Source of the DNA: Cardiocondyla obscurior
Taxonomy: Eukaryota; Arthropoda; Insecta; Hymenoptera; Formicidae
Direction of reading: 5' to 3'
Assembly: GCF_019399895.1 (NCBI RefSeq)
Contig: NC_091881.1
Location: 4,776,501 to 4,840,500 of the forward strand
Length of the DNA: 64,000 bases
Part shown: positions 23,301 through 35,121 of the stretch, piece by piece
Position numbering within the stretch: position 1 is the first letter of the stretch
Layout: every line of letters starts with the position of its first letter
The notes under the pieces: model-generated
What the model saw: the letters and a program-made list of their open reading frames with translations, nothing else
Database searches by the model: none
What the model was told of the DNA's origin: nothing
Made by a program: the position numbers and the translations under genes

Positions 23301-25477
23301 GTCCTCTGACATTTGGGCAAGGGTGCTCGTCCCTTTTTTTTTGTGCCACCCGATGCAACGGTCCATTAGACCCTGTTTTGATGCCACGGCTCGGCATCAT
23401 CGTCGAGAACTTTGAGTAACGAGCCGACACCCTCGTGTTAAATTTATTAAGGTCGCGTGGCGGAGGCGAGAGACGTCGGCAATTTCGCGATTTAATATAC
23501 AGGAAAGACTCGCACGATCGACGAGAGTTCCGATTGACGCGCGTGTATTAGCCGGAGGGAAGGGGAGGGTGATTAACGTGGAAAGGAAAAGAAAAAATTA
23601 TAATATTTCCTGCACGCGCTCGCGCATTCGTGTCAAGGAACTTCGACGGAAGTTTCTAGCTCGGGAAAATTACAAACGTTTTAAACATATACGTATATGC
23701 ATAGATATATTTAAATCTTAAAACACGCGCTCCCTCGCATGCAAATAATATTCCGCATGGAATGTTTCTAATACTAGAACAAACCATGCACGCGCTATTT
23801 TTCAATATAGTTTTATTTTCCAAAAAACAACCAATCCAAAAGATGTTTTATTAAATTAAAAAAAAAAAAAAAAGAAAACCTGGTTTGTTCTAGTCTCCTA
23901 TCTTAAAAAGTTGGTGCGTTACGCATGAATTTTTTTTACAAGTTTATCTATCCTTAGGTAACAATTAAAAAGCTAATTCATGCGCCAATTTTTTATAAAA
24001 AATTAATGTACGAGAAAAATTAAATATCGCCTTTTTTTATATTTTTTAAGCACCTCTTGATAAAGAATAGTCGTTCGACGTATAATTTCTCGGGGCAAGA
24101 TATTTTATATAAATCGATGCTCACGTGCCGCGTTATCAATGTCAAAGTTACGTTGCTTATCGGGGAAAATCTTCTCGTGCGCGAGGCCGGAACAGTAAAA
24201 ACCGGCTGAAATTCCGTGTAGGTCGTTCGTTCCTTCCTTTTCGGCATTAATATCTTTCTATCGAACAAAAGCGCGATACCACGGCCGTGTAATTTGTATC
24301 GTTTCGGATATATCATGCACCTCTATCGCGGGTCGCCGATGTGCCGACAACTAGTAACTAACAGTGCAATTGCAGTCGCGCTCCGCGGCGAAGGAGAAAA
24401 GTCGCTTTTCCCGTCGGCCGCCACGTGAAATTGTGTCCGGCCACGACCATGGCGATCGAGATAAGGTATCCAGCCGGTATCAATTACAGGGGCAAACGGC
24501 GAACGGCGGACGGCGGTGTATAATGGCTGGCCCGGATAATACTTTAAGTCACACTCGAGAAAACGAGCGCGCGTTGCCGCCCTTCGTCGATCATTACCGC
24601 GCGCTCTTTCTCTTTCTCTCGACGGCACGCCTAATTACTAATTATTACGACGTAATTGTGCGGCATTACGGCCCGCCGGCGTTACCGCATAATCTACATG
24701 CAAGGGCGGACTACATTATTCGCGCTTACACTTCGCGGTCGCGCTTTAGCGCGGCGGGATTCGGCTTCGAACGTTAACGCTAGCGATTTTCCTCGCCGCC
24801 CTATCGGCAATTTTTAAGAACCGAACGCGATAAAAGCTCGCGATTAGAAACAAAAATATTTTTGTTTACTTCTTAATTCTCGTGGTCGAGATTTAATTTA
24901 ATAAGAATTATCATCGTGATAATGCAAATTCGAAAAAGGAGAACGAGCAGTTGGCGTCTAAGAATCTTTTCGTCCGCTTCGTGTTTTTTTTTTTTATTTC
25001 TTTTTCTTTTTCGTGATTTTCTATACCCATTTATACCATCCATACCTATTACAGTAAAACTCGCGTGATATTATATATTTTCGCCGTAACATAATAATAA
25101 TCGCGGGGAACACATAAATGTCACCATTCGCGATTTGCATTGAAGCCCGTGCCTCGCGCGAGTTTCTCTAATAACTTAAACGTCGATAAGGGCAAGGCTT
25201 TCCTATGACGAATGTGTAACCAGATGTAAATGCGGAGCCGATTAGTATCGGCCGCGGCGCGGGCGAGCGAGCGAGCGAGCATTTCAATTAGCGATTTCTT
25301 GCGAAATCGCGCCGCATTACCGCCGTAATTTCGCGGCCGCCGAATCGGCTCGTCTAATCTCCGTGCGTGGGAGGATTACATTATTCGCGCTTACACTTCT
25401 GACTTGCACGCCCGTGATTTGTAGAACGGCAACGATAAAGATAAAGAAAGTATGTGTTACGATGACGTGGTGCATAC
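20313..25477. other. Intergenic region
   Basis: No supported gene. Open frames up to 175 codons around 21.7-22.2 kb are Arg/Ser-rich readings of CpG-rich DNA with no domain. The stretch alternates AT-rich runs with CpG-rich blocks, and the sequence around 24.3-25.4 kb carries a repeated 23-mer (see separate entry). Confidence 0.5.
24712..25399 (+). repeat. Identical 23-mer repeated 665 bp apart
   Basis: TACATTATTCGCGCTTACAC plus TTC occurs at 24712-24734 and again at 25377-25399, with partly similar flanks (a GGACTA / GGATTA pair just before). The repeat is longer than expected by chance and non-simple. It may be a relic of a local duplication or a repeated binding site. Confidence 0.7.
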
Positions 25478-25705
25478 TGTACACTTAAAAGCAGATATGG
25501 CGTTTTCTGCAGCGACAGCGGCTAGCGTACGTAACCCTAGGTGGCTGAAGCAGAGAATGAGAGAACGAGGGAAAATCAGTCATCGGCAACCGGCCGGCGC
25601 GGTACATACATGCGGCTCATATGAAACTCTAAGCACACGACTGTAAAGTTACGTTCGCCAGCTGCTGTCGGTGCAGCAAACGCCATATCTGTCTTCCAGC
25701 GTACA
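25478..25705. mobile_element. Inverted-repeat MITE-like element, copy 1
   Basis: About 45-55 bp terminal inverted repeats: the left arm (25478-25535) contains GCAGATATGGCGTTTTCTGC, and the right arm (25648-25705) contains the complement of ACAGATATGGCGTTTGCTGC. The outer ends begin TGTAC on both sides. The internal 110 bp has a GGCCGGCGC core shared with copy 2 at 36.2 kb. There is no coding capacity. Its size and structure fit a miniature inverted-repeat transposable element; the superfamily is not recognised. Confidence 0.75.
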
Positions 25706-28700
25706 TATGTATATGTTAATAAAGAACGTATAAATTTTTCTGTTTCATTATCCGCGTAGAACACACATTCATTTGCGAGTATGTATTTTATTTGAGATAC
25801 TTTGTTATTTAACATTTTAGCGTAGAACTTCGAAAAGTACCAATGTAATACTAATTATTGTGATTATTTTTTATAGTCAATTATTTTCGTATAATATAAA
25901 TATAATTTTATTTGTTGCATTTGTAAAATATAAATTGTAAACGCCTGTCTCTAAATTTTTTTAATAAATTTTATTAAATCCAGAGAACCTGTGCCTCTGT
26001 GTAAATAATAATAACAATCGAGAGCACCCTTTCTTTTCAACGTCGCCGTAACCGATGGCGCGGCATCATCGAGCCCATCATCGGGCGCTTTTCAATCGCG
26101 AGTGGATCTCCCCTATTGTTTCGCGCAGGCATTCACGGATCTTCTCCGGTCCTCCACGGGTTCCCATAGTCGGCGCTCCTGTGGGAACCCGCTTCTCGCC
26201 AGGTCGCCGGCAATTCCTGTGGGAAATATTCGCGTCCCCATGCGACGGATCCGCGCTTTCACGGCGTGTAAATTGGTTTACATGGCTCCGTTCGCGTTCG
26301 CTCGCCCGCTCACCCTCGTCACCCGCGCGTCCCATAAAAATCCGATGGCTCGAGTTTATCCGTTTCACGTTATGTGCGACGACACGTGCGCCAAGCTGTA
26401 TTCCGCCCGTAAATTTCGCAAAATTAATTCGACAACTCGACGCCTTTCTGACTCACGCAGCTCACCACGAAATTGCAGCGCGAAGGGACAATACGCATTT
26501 TGTGGATGAAAAACACCCCTTAATTTGACGAGATACTTTATGGATATACTTATAGTATCAATAATAATTCTCGTTACTTTTCTTCTTATTGTATTTTGCT
26601 TTAAATTATTTTAAAAATTATAAAATTATTTTTTTATAAAGAAAATTTATCTTTTTTCAATTAATATTGTTCTTTTCTTTTTTTTCTTTTATTTTTTATT
26701 ACAAATAAATGTTTTCCCACGCAACTGAGATCACAAACTTTCTACTCTCTTCCTAAATTATTAATTTTCTCTTCATCTATCCTGTACTTTCAAAAATTTG
26801 ATTACATCCCGATAATACGCTAACTGGTCGCCACGTGGCTGCGGTCCATCACCAATATTACATTATCATACTCGTTGCAGTATTCTACGATGATGCCTAG
26901 CCCTCTAAAGAAGTAACCCTTTCTCCCTTGGGTCTGTTTCACGGCTCATGAGATTCGCCAGTACGTAATACCGAACTTCATTTCGCCCCGACTTAACAGC
27001 GATTATTTGTTCTTCGTTAATTAGCGAATAGCGCATGCCTATTATTTATCTCCACGCAAAACATGTATATAAAAGTCCCTAACAACAATAAAAATTTATT
27101 CACGCCGCAAAAAAAAAAAATATATATATAATTACGAAACCCGTGATTCTAAATCGATTTAAAAAAACGGATTCTTATTCGCTCAGGAACAATCTCGTTG
27201 GGTAAACCTCGAACAAAGTTCAGGAACCTAGCGCTACGATTACATTGTGCCGACCGTGTGCCATGATTACTTTCTCAAAGCTGCCGAAACCACGTGTCCG
27301 CCCGATATTCTGCCGATAGTTCCTCCACCCTCTCGGAGTTCATTTAACAGTTGACAGGATTCTGCGGCGATCACGCGTGGCCTCCTTGCGAGGCTCCCTG
27401 GAGACCGGCACGCAGGGCGGCGTGCGGTTCGTATGTACACGCTGCATGTATTCGCGGTTACTTCATCACGGGAACAACGCGCGCACATGACGGATGGATC
27501 AGGGCGCCGGAGAAGAGACGGGAGAGAAGGTAAAAGTGTGCCGGCCCGGACACAATGCATTACGGCAGCCAGAAAACTCGCGACGCCGAGATGCGTGGCG
27601 CGGCACGTGCCGGGCGCGGGATTAACGAGGGTGCCGCGGCGTTTCTCTTTTCTTCGTCCTCCTCGTCCTTCTTTTCTCCTCGCGAAAATTTGTTGCGAGT
27701 GTCGGTACGTCGTAGGGAGGATCGCCCACGAGTCCCTGTCATCGCGCCTCCCTTCATCGGCCGCCGCGTAAATATTCGTTTAGGGAATCTCCCCCCTCCG
27801 TTTGAATTGCGTTGGAAATCGTTGGTCGGAAACCTCTTTGGGAAAATCTCTTTTCGCGCGAGGGCAGCCCCGCCGTTATTTAAAAACCGGACCCATTTGC
27901 CTCCCGCTGCGCCTCATTATTTTATCAATGCCGCGCGATAAACCGCAGGGGGTTCTGTTGTTTCGTTCTGGTACTTTTATTTGGCGACTAGAAATATTTT
28001 ACGACAAAGAACATATTAAATGAACTAACGATAGCGTACATCTCTCTCGACGAGATATATTCTTATCGGTGGAATTTTTATCGACTGCTTCAATTCTTAG
28101 ATTTCCACATATATTACAAAATTCTGAACTAATCTTTACGGAGAAGGGGTATTAATATATTAGCTAAGTTTTAAATAATCCTGAGCAAACTGTGCCGCGA
28201 ATAACATTCGAACTTAATATCGCGAAGTTCGGTCGCAAAATCAATAGAAATAAGAGCGTAGGAGGAAACATCAAAGGAAGGAACCTCGTCCTGACTGCGA
28301 CACGCGTATATCCCGCGCACGCACGTGCGTGAAAAGCGGGTTTCGGCGCAACGTGGCGTCGGTGTGCGTCGATGTGCACTCTTAGGAAGACGGCAGCAGG
28401 TCAGGGCCAGAAACTGACTCACCCTGGACCCGGCAGCGTATTACATCGTGCGAGAAAGGTACGCGAAAAGGGACGGGGAAGAGAGACAGCTAGACTCACA
28501 GAGGAGTCCGCGACGGCTCTCGTCATCCCGAAAGCAAACAGCGGGATGCGAATTTACAAAAAAAAGAAGACTCGCCAAGAGTAAAAGAGAAAGGAAGAAA
28601 GAAATAAAAAAAAAGAGAAGCAAAGGGATCCTCCATTCCTCCCATTTAGGGCCTGACGATGTTTGATCAGATTGACTGCGAAACAGCCGTGGCGAGGGTT

Positions 28701-29881
28701 AATTAAAAAGGGGATAGGGCTGATTTGATTACTGTATTTTCGACAGTCGTGTACACTCGTATCCGCGCGTCGTAAATTTTCGATTATCGGAGTGTCTTCC
28801 CGGTGGGTTTTTTTTTTTTGGCGTCGGGGATCAGTGGATTAGTCGGCGCTTCGCCGTACGAATAACGCGCCGTGTAAATGACCAAAATACATAACGCAGA
28901 ATTATTAATTTGCCAGTACGAAGGTGGGAACGTACGCTAAAGGAATTTAAGGGTCCGAATCTCAAAAACAAATACCTCGAACACCCGCGACGCTTAAAAA
29001 GTATATAAGCTTGCTATAAATAAATAAAATAAACGTGTCCTCGTTACGCGATGACAAGTTGAAACAATCGAGAGATCTCTTGGAAATTCACGAGCGTGAG
29101 AACGAAAAAGGAAGTACAAACGAACGGAAGCGCCGTCGTGCCGGCGACAACGTTTCTGCGGCACGTGCAAAGAGCAAACTCACGCACGCACGCGCGCACG
29201 CACACAGACGTGACATTTAGTAATAAATCGAGGATATTTCAGCAGCGGTTTCCACCGGCGAGGGTGCGATAACGCGTCCGATAAAATAGGTGGTACCTGC
29301 CCGCTCGGCGTGTACGCTGGCCGCGGTCACCGTGAGTCACCGGCGGATTTTTAAAGGGGGATCGCTGCGAGTCCTCCGCAACAACGATATACTCGTCATG
29401 CGGTATCGAGAGGGGCACCGTATCGATTTAATAGCGTTCTTGTTTACCAGTAATGAGTCTAGCCCGACCGGATGCAACGGCGAACATAAGAAATCAATTA
29501 TTATCACGGAGGGAATCGAAATGTGTTAGTCTTTTAAAATTGGCAAGACGTTCCGCATTACAATAACAGATTTATTAAAAAAAAAATTTTTAACATATTC
29601 ACAGCAAAGAATTATTAAAAGAAAAAAAAAATTATTAAAAATTATTATTATTAAATTATTAATATTAAAAATATTATTAAATTAATTCATCAAAAAATTT
29701 CAAATGCGAAATAAAATCGACTTGGATTCTTTAAGGTAAATAGATATTTTTCGTTTTAATCTCAGACGAAAGGGAGAACGCGTTCCATTATAATTTTACC
29801 AAACGGTAGCCAAGCTATCATGCAGGCAGGTATATTAAAAATCGTCGCTACGAGCAATTACGCTCGGCACGTGGCCGACCC

Positions 29882-29918
29882 CGCGCGATACGTGCACGCA
29901 CGGGGTGCGTATCGCGCG
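29882..29918. repeat. Short perfect-stem hairpin
   Basis: CGCGCGATACG at 29882-29892 and its exact complement CGTATCGCGCG at 29908-29918 flank a 15-base spacer. It could form an 11-bp stem or be a dyad binding site. Confidence 0.6.
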
Positions 29919-30370
29919 TAAACTCTTGTAACCGACTATCTTAGTTGGAAACTCGCGTATATTCGCTCGTTGCATATGCAGCTGATTAAGTTACGAGTAA
30001 CGTCAGCCTCTCGAATCTCGCCTTCTCGCGCAAACAAACAATGCCGCATTCGCTAACTTTCCGCCTCCCGTCTTCGATTTAGCTCGACAACAAAATCACG
30101 AAGGCTTCAAGATGATTCGCAGACAAAATATTGCGCCGGTCAATTAGCAAACGAGAGAGAATGTCAACGCGAAATTGTGCATACTATATTTATTATATAC
30201 ATTCATAAAAAGAATTCTTATTTCGACGGTCATAATTTATTTCCGAGAATAAAATACGTTTTTATTTATTTAATTTTTCTTTTTCTTTTCAGTGCGCCTT
30301 CTTTGCTCTCTAAAAGAGGTGAAAGGTTGCGAAAGTGCGATACCTCTTGCCTGTGTCTCACCGTCACGGC

Positions 30371-30392
30371 TCTCGCGAGATAATCTCGCGAG
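30371..30392. promoter_or_regulatory. Double TCTCGCGAGA-type palindrome in a CpG-rich block
   Basis: TCTCGCGAGA (30371-30380) is followed two bases later by ATCTCGCGAG, making a larger dyad, and TTCTCGCGCG follows at 30396. TCTCGCGAGA is a known promoter palindrome (bound by BANP in vertebrates); its role in insects is not assumed. A TATATA lies downstream at about 30421. Together this could be a CpG-rich promoter, possibly for the exon-like segments at 32 kb on the plus strand. Inference only. Confidence 0.25.
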
Positions 30393-31919
30393 TTATTCTC
30401 GCGCGGAGTAGTCGGCGCGTATATACGCGAGCTCGCCTCGCTCCGACAGTTACTTCTCGTAACTTCGTTATTTCCGAGAGCCGCGCGGGCTCTGCTTAAC
30501 CCTATTAACGCGCATACGACGCTTATTTGCAGTATCAAGCCCCGGTGGCGCGTCTGCCTCTCTATCTTCGTCTCTCGCTCTCCGCGAATCTCTCTCGGCC
30601 GCCCCGCCCGACGGCGTCGCGAGAGTAGCAGCTCTCGTAATTCGAGGTGTACGCGTTAATTGCCGTATTCATGCCGGGTCGGCCGGAAGGGTTGCCCGTG
30701 TACGCCGACTTCTGAATAGCGAAGCTAAATACTGCGACGTAATCCGTTTAAAAGGGATACACGACTGTATCAAGAGCGCGACGAGTATTCGCCGAAGAAG
30801 GCCTCTCGAGCGATGATGATGATTTCCCACCCCCGCGGAGACTGGCCGGGGATCCGCGGACGGACGCGGCGCGATCAAGACGGTTCGGTCGAATTAACGG
30901 GGAAAGACAAAAAAAATAAAAAAATATTAAAAAAAATAAAAGGAAAAAAAAATACGGAAACAAAGCGAGCGAGCGAGCGTTGATAATTCACGTCTCACGA
31001 ATTCTGTCACGTTAATTAATTAACGACTGCGAGATCTGTCCTACGCAACTGTTAACGTTTAGGGAGATTCGCGGAGCTTTTCGAAGGTAATTGTTCGCCG
31101 GGATGTCAAAAGAATTCGCGACGCTCTCGCCGACTTGCGACCGTCACGAGATATCAGATATCCCATTAGATAACTTTCCTCCTTCGTCCTTACGACGCCG
31201 CCCTTTCGACCCCCTCGCGGAACGGAACGTCGGCAGTCGACCCCCATTAGGCGGACAGGGTTTCGGTAGCAGATTGCAGGTTTGCCATTCATGATGCGCC
31301 GAGGGAACTTCTTTATTCTTTGCTTTTCTTTCGAGGGAGGGGAGGAGGCTTTCATTGACGTGGCGCGAGGACGGACAATACCGGGACGCCGCTGCAAGCA
31401 GCCTCTAATGAGCGCGTGCCGCTGACAGAAATACATAAGCATTACGCTCGCCTCCGCCTCTCTCTCTTTAGCGTCGCTCGATGGATACCTATGTACTCCG
31501 AAACGAGTATTCACGCTGTTCCGACGATTCTACAAGGTCTTGCCAATTTGCATCTTATCTCTCGACGCGATTAATTGTAACATCAATGGAACGGCAATAG
31601 AACGAAACGACGCGTTAGAAAAAAAAAAATCGAGACGTTATTATTAATTCGATCAAGACCTTCGCAAGTCGAGTTTTTAATTATTTAAACGAAAATTCTA
31701 ATTCTTTTCGATTCGCTGCATTTTAATTGTATTAATTATTGCACAGTAGATTGAGAGAGTAATATTATGTACTAGGCGATCAGCGTTGGACGTTTTTCAA
31801 AATAATTTTTATAAACGATAAAGAAAGCGAATGTCGCTTAAATAAATTTACCTATCGAAGACAATGGATCGGTATGTGACTTATTTTCTGATAGAAGATA
31901 GCGATAGAACGGAAGGTAG

Positions 31920-32054
31920 CTGGCGGCGAAACGCCAAGCCGCGTATACACATAACGTTAAAACCCTCGGTGGAGAAATGTCGGGGCCCTTAATCACAATG
32001 TATCTGTCTAACGACAAGATTAGCATGTTCCAAGTTTTGCAGACGAGGGGGAAG
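31920..32054 (+). CDS. Candidate coding exon, unidentified
   Basis: An open segment of 45 codons ends at a strong donor, GAAG|GTAAGG at 32055. The translated end (GGEMSGPLITMYLSNDKISM) is not low-complexity and has mixed codon use. The upstream limit is uncertain: a TAG lies just before 31920 and the nearest AG acceptors lack a good pyrimidine tract. It ends in phase 0 and does not join in frame to the exon-like segment at 32310. The minus strand of the same DNA is also open and gives a LSLDRYIVI string, so the strand is not certain. Confidence 0.2.
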
Positions 32055-32309
32055 GTAAGGGGGAGAAACGGGTCGCTCGAGATCGGAAGCCGACGGAGGG
32101 TGCAATTACAAGGAAACTTGGAGCAGTCGGTCGAACATTATCGAATCAAGTGTCATTATGTATCTCGGTCGTCCGGCGATTCGCGACGCGGGTGCAATGC
32201 GAGTTACCTCCCCCGTATACATATGTATATTTCAATTTTTCCCTCTCTAACACCCACGTGCCTACTCGGTGCGTACTCAACTCCGGTTCGTGCGACCGTT
32301 GCGACGCAG

Positions 32310-32487
32310 GTGCAGGGGCCTCCGTCTGCCTTCAACCTGCACGTGCATCGCGGACACGTTCGACACGGCGCGGCCGCACCTCATCGCCTCGTTGTCCGGC
32401 ATGAATCACCGATCAACCGTCAGCAATTTCGAAGAGACCCCCGAAAACTTATTCGTGACGAAGCGCGGCAGTTACGGTACCGTGTAA
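32310..32487 (+). CDS. Candidate terminal coding exon, unidentified
   Basis: A 59-codon open segment after an acceptor (GCGACGCAG|G at 32309, with a CTAAC branch-like site and pyrimidine tract at 32235-32262). The last 40 residues look protein-like: a short Cys-X-Cys, then SGMNHRSTVSNFEETPENLF, and a C-terminal GSYGTV that resembles a PDZ ligand. Codons strongly favour C or G at third positions. Entry is phase 2. A Cys-rich start and PDZ-type end would suit the cytoplasmic tail of a membrane protein, but I cannot name one and find no upstream transmembrane exon in the window. Confidence 0.35.
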
Positions 32488-33524
32488 CGGGTCCCACGAG
32501 TTTCTCTGTTGAAGACCGATCGCACCCGTCAGTAATCACCTAGACGACAACATTAATCTCGAAAACGAGACAGTCCTAGAGAATGCACTCGCGAATTGAG
32601 AAACTTCCTGGGAAGAGCGATCGCTTGGCGATGAAAATAAATCGTAATTCTTTTTTTTTTTTTTTAAGCAACCGCGAGTAAAAGTATTAAAAATTAAAGA
32701 CGTGGAGTAACACTAAAATCCGATGACGATTATTAAGGATTGTCTAAGGGATTTAAATTTTATTTTTTTTTCCTGCCAGTTAATATTTTATCTCTAAACG
32801 TTTTCGTTCTAGATAATTGCGTGATAAGAATCAGTTATTTAAGCATTAATTAGTATGGTTATTTGAAGTTTTATTTTTTCGTAAATTTCATCTCTGAAAA
32901 TAATAGCCGAATCTACTCGACCGGAAGTACCACTTCTAGGGATGATGCGTGGTCGTTTCGCTATCAATTATCGATTTATCAAGCCCGTTGTGGCGTGGGA
33001 ATTTCAAGTTCGAGTGGGACGCGCCGGAATATCCGTTAACTCGAGTGCCGGAGCTTATGGGGAGACGAGGGTAATTAACACATCGATGTTCCTCTCGCTT
33101 GTGAAGGACCCCCAGCGAACAGGCGGTTGGGTTCGCGTGGGAATTTCACACCGCCGCGCACATTCGCATCTATAGAAAGCTATCAATGTCGAAGAAAATG
33201 TTTCCTCTAAGCTATCGTCGAAGCTACGAAGTTATCTTCACGCGCGATATAATCGTCGCAATTGAAATGTAAATCTTGAGAAAAAAGAAACTGCTAAATA
33301 AATGAAAATTTATTATATCCTGACTTGGCATAATTCAATTATCTATCAAAGAACGATATTTTTCGCATAATTCTTCTGTCTTAAAAAAAGCCGCAGTTAA
33401 ATCGAAACGAAGTTTATTGTTGCAGATTTCTCGTAATCCTCATATGTTTTTTCAGTTGATCGTTTCGTACTGCAAGATTAAAACCTCAGGTTAAGTGTTA
33501 TTAAATCATAAATCATAATATAGA
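32488..33524. other. Intergenic region
   Basis: AT-rich, without gene-like frames. It separates the plus-strand exon-like segments from the proposed 3' end of the minus-strand RNA. Confidence 0.5.
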
Positions 33525-33543
33525 TAGGTACATAGATAAGATG

Positions 33544-33549
33544 TTTATT
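33544..33549 (-). terminator. Candidate poly(A) signal AATAAA (minus strand)
   Basis: TTTATT on the plus strand reads AATAAA on the minus strand, about 530 nt after the proposed terminal acceptor. It is the signal used to end the candidate RNA. Confidence 0.35.
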
Positions 33550-33953
33550 CACTCTGCGTGGTACATTGCGGACCTCCGCTCCGCTTACAAAACAAATACA
33601 AAAAACGGAAAACGCTAACATAATGTTATAAAATACAAACGCCAAATACAGAAATCGTGAGTTACAATAATTATTAGTTTTCTATGAGTAGGTTACATTT
33701 TTTAATTTTATTAAGAATTAATTATTAAAATTTAGTTTAATTAATTTAATTAATTAATTATTAAGAATTATATCAAGAATAAATTTCTTACGAATTTTTT
33801 ACGATAACGTTTGTTACGATTTTATTACGATAATGTTTATTACGATTTTTTTTACGATAACGATTATTACGATTTTATTACACGTACGCGAATTAAGAAA
33901 CGATATTTTTTTACGCGGATCGGATCGGATTGGGGAATTAATAAAAGTATTAA

Positions 33954-34064
33954 CTGTGCCGCAAGTGGCATGGAACGTCGTCTGTGCCGCAAGTGGCAAG
34001 AAACGTTCGTCTGTGCCGCAAGTGGCTGAGGACGAATCTCGCCGCAAGTGGCTGAGAAAGTCTC
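33954..34064. repeat. Four-copy 28-29 bp tandem repeat
   Basis: Units at 33954-33981, 33982-34010, 34011-34039 and a shorter one at 34040-34064 share the core TGCCGCAAGTGGC (GCCGCAAGTGGC in the last). An inverted partial copy, CCACTTGCG, follows at about 34066. The variable part of each unit differs, so this is an old minisatellite rather than a recent expansion. Confidence 0.85.
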
Positions 34065-34272
34065 TCCACTTGCGAATTGTACTACATGGCAAAAAAACTA
34101 CACTACTACTACTAGTATAGGCAACAAATTTACGAGTTGTATTTTTTTTAATTTTATTAATTATTGTAAATTATTGTAATTAATTATTATGATTAATTAT
34201 TGTAAATATATATCAAAATATCATAAGTTTATCGTAATTTTGTTGCTCTAATAAATAAAACATGCGACTTAC

Positions 34273-34883
34273 ATTCGATGCGACGCGGGCAGAGTTCAGC
34301 AATGATGATGCCATGGAAAGATGCCATCTGTAACACACAAAAAAAAAACCAAATATGAAAAATATGCATAAAATAAAAATCCATTTTAAATATAATTTTT
34401 GCACGCGACTTTAATTGATTTTTTTAAAAAGCTATTTATTAATATACATTATCTATTTTCCATAAAGATTTTATAAAAATTATTTTTCTAAAGTTCGATC
34501 TTTTTTTTTTTCTTTTCAATAATTCTTTAATTATTTTTGGAATGATAAAACTAGTCAAACAAATAGAAAAAATTGTTACTTTAATATAAATGAGAAGAGA
34601 TAATTACCCAAACGTTGCTCTGCCGATGCCCGATGTCCTTCCTGGACCTGCTCCTCCTCTCAGCATTCAGAATGACATGTCACAACATCCTCTCAGCATT
34701 CAGAATAACAGGTCACTCGCGACACTCGCGAATACGCGCGCGGATTGTTATATTATTCGCGCGACACTGGCGGCACTCCCGTTAAAATTATAAGTAAATT
34801 TCGGTCGCCCGGTTACTTTGTGCGATTTCGCGACGAACCCCGACCGTGGTTCGTAATACGTTCGATCGGTTACGACAGTAGAA
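34273..34883 (-). ncRNA. Exon-pair module 3
   Basis: Exon A 34883-34608 (276 nt) follows TTTGTTACAG and ends at GTAATT. Exon B 34327-34273 (55 nt) follows GTGTTACAG and ends at GTAAGT. The landmark GTCGCGCGA (complement of 34757-34766) lies about 149 bases before the end of exon A, matching modules 1 and 2. Exon A carries a 33-bp-period internal duplication. Exon B is about twice as long as its counterparts. Confidence 0.5.
34655..34716. repeat. Internal tandem duplication in module 3
   Basis: TCCTCTCAGCATTCAGAAT followed by related bases occurs at 34655-34683 and 34688-34716, with two substitutions. Modules 1 and 2 have only one equivalent segment, so the duplication happened after the modules diverged. 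Confidence 0.85.
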
Positions 34884-34934
34884 CTGTAACAAACTATTAT
34901 ATTGCGTATAATAAAGTTGAAATAAATATATAGA

Positions 34935-34972
34935 AACTACGACTACGACTACTACTACTACAACTACTACTA
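34935..34972. repeat. CTA/CGA trinucleotide repeat
   Basis: A run of CTACGA and CTA units lies between modules 2 and 3, inside the proposed 238-nt intron. Simple repeat. Confidence 0.85.
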
Positions 34973-35121
34973 AAAAGCAGGGTTTGGTTTACGCGAAGTA
35001 CCGATTGCGCGGAGTACCGATAACGCGAATTTTTAAAAAGATATTTCTCCGGACTTAAAGTTTTTTTTTCCCACCCGAAGTTCTTAAATTAAAATAGATA
35101 AAAGAACCCATCACCACTTAC

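Larger units (their letters stand above)
25706..31919. other. Intergenic region
   Basis: No gene recognised. AT-rich and CpG-rich blocks alternate. Open frames of 130-157 codons at 26.0-26.5 and 27.4-27.9 kb are Arg/Pro-rich and overlap in several frames, as expected of stop-poor CpG-rich DNA. Short palindromes at 29.9 and 30.4 kb are listed separately. GCGA repeats occur at about 30964-30980. Confidence 0.5.
33525..34081 (-). ncRNA. Candidate terminal exon of the repeated-exon RNA
   Basis: On the minus strand a T-rich tract ends in GCCATGTAG (AG at 34083-34082), a plausible acceptor 190 nt after module 3. The segment then runs through four tandem repeats and reaches AATAAA (complement of 33544-33549), so cleavage would fall near 33525. 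A short open frame crosses the repeats but has no recognisable domain. Confidence 0.35.

Noticed and set aside
25255..25281. GCGA tandem run that could suggest a repeat array
   Set aside because: It is a simple tetranucleotide microsatellite, not a CRISPR-like or satellite array.
31838..32026. Minus-strand frame with LSLDRYIVI, like the DRY motif of a GPCR
   Set aside because: No flanking transmembrane helices, no matching splice sites on that strand, and the plus strand has the better donor. Probably coincidence.
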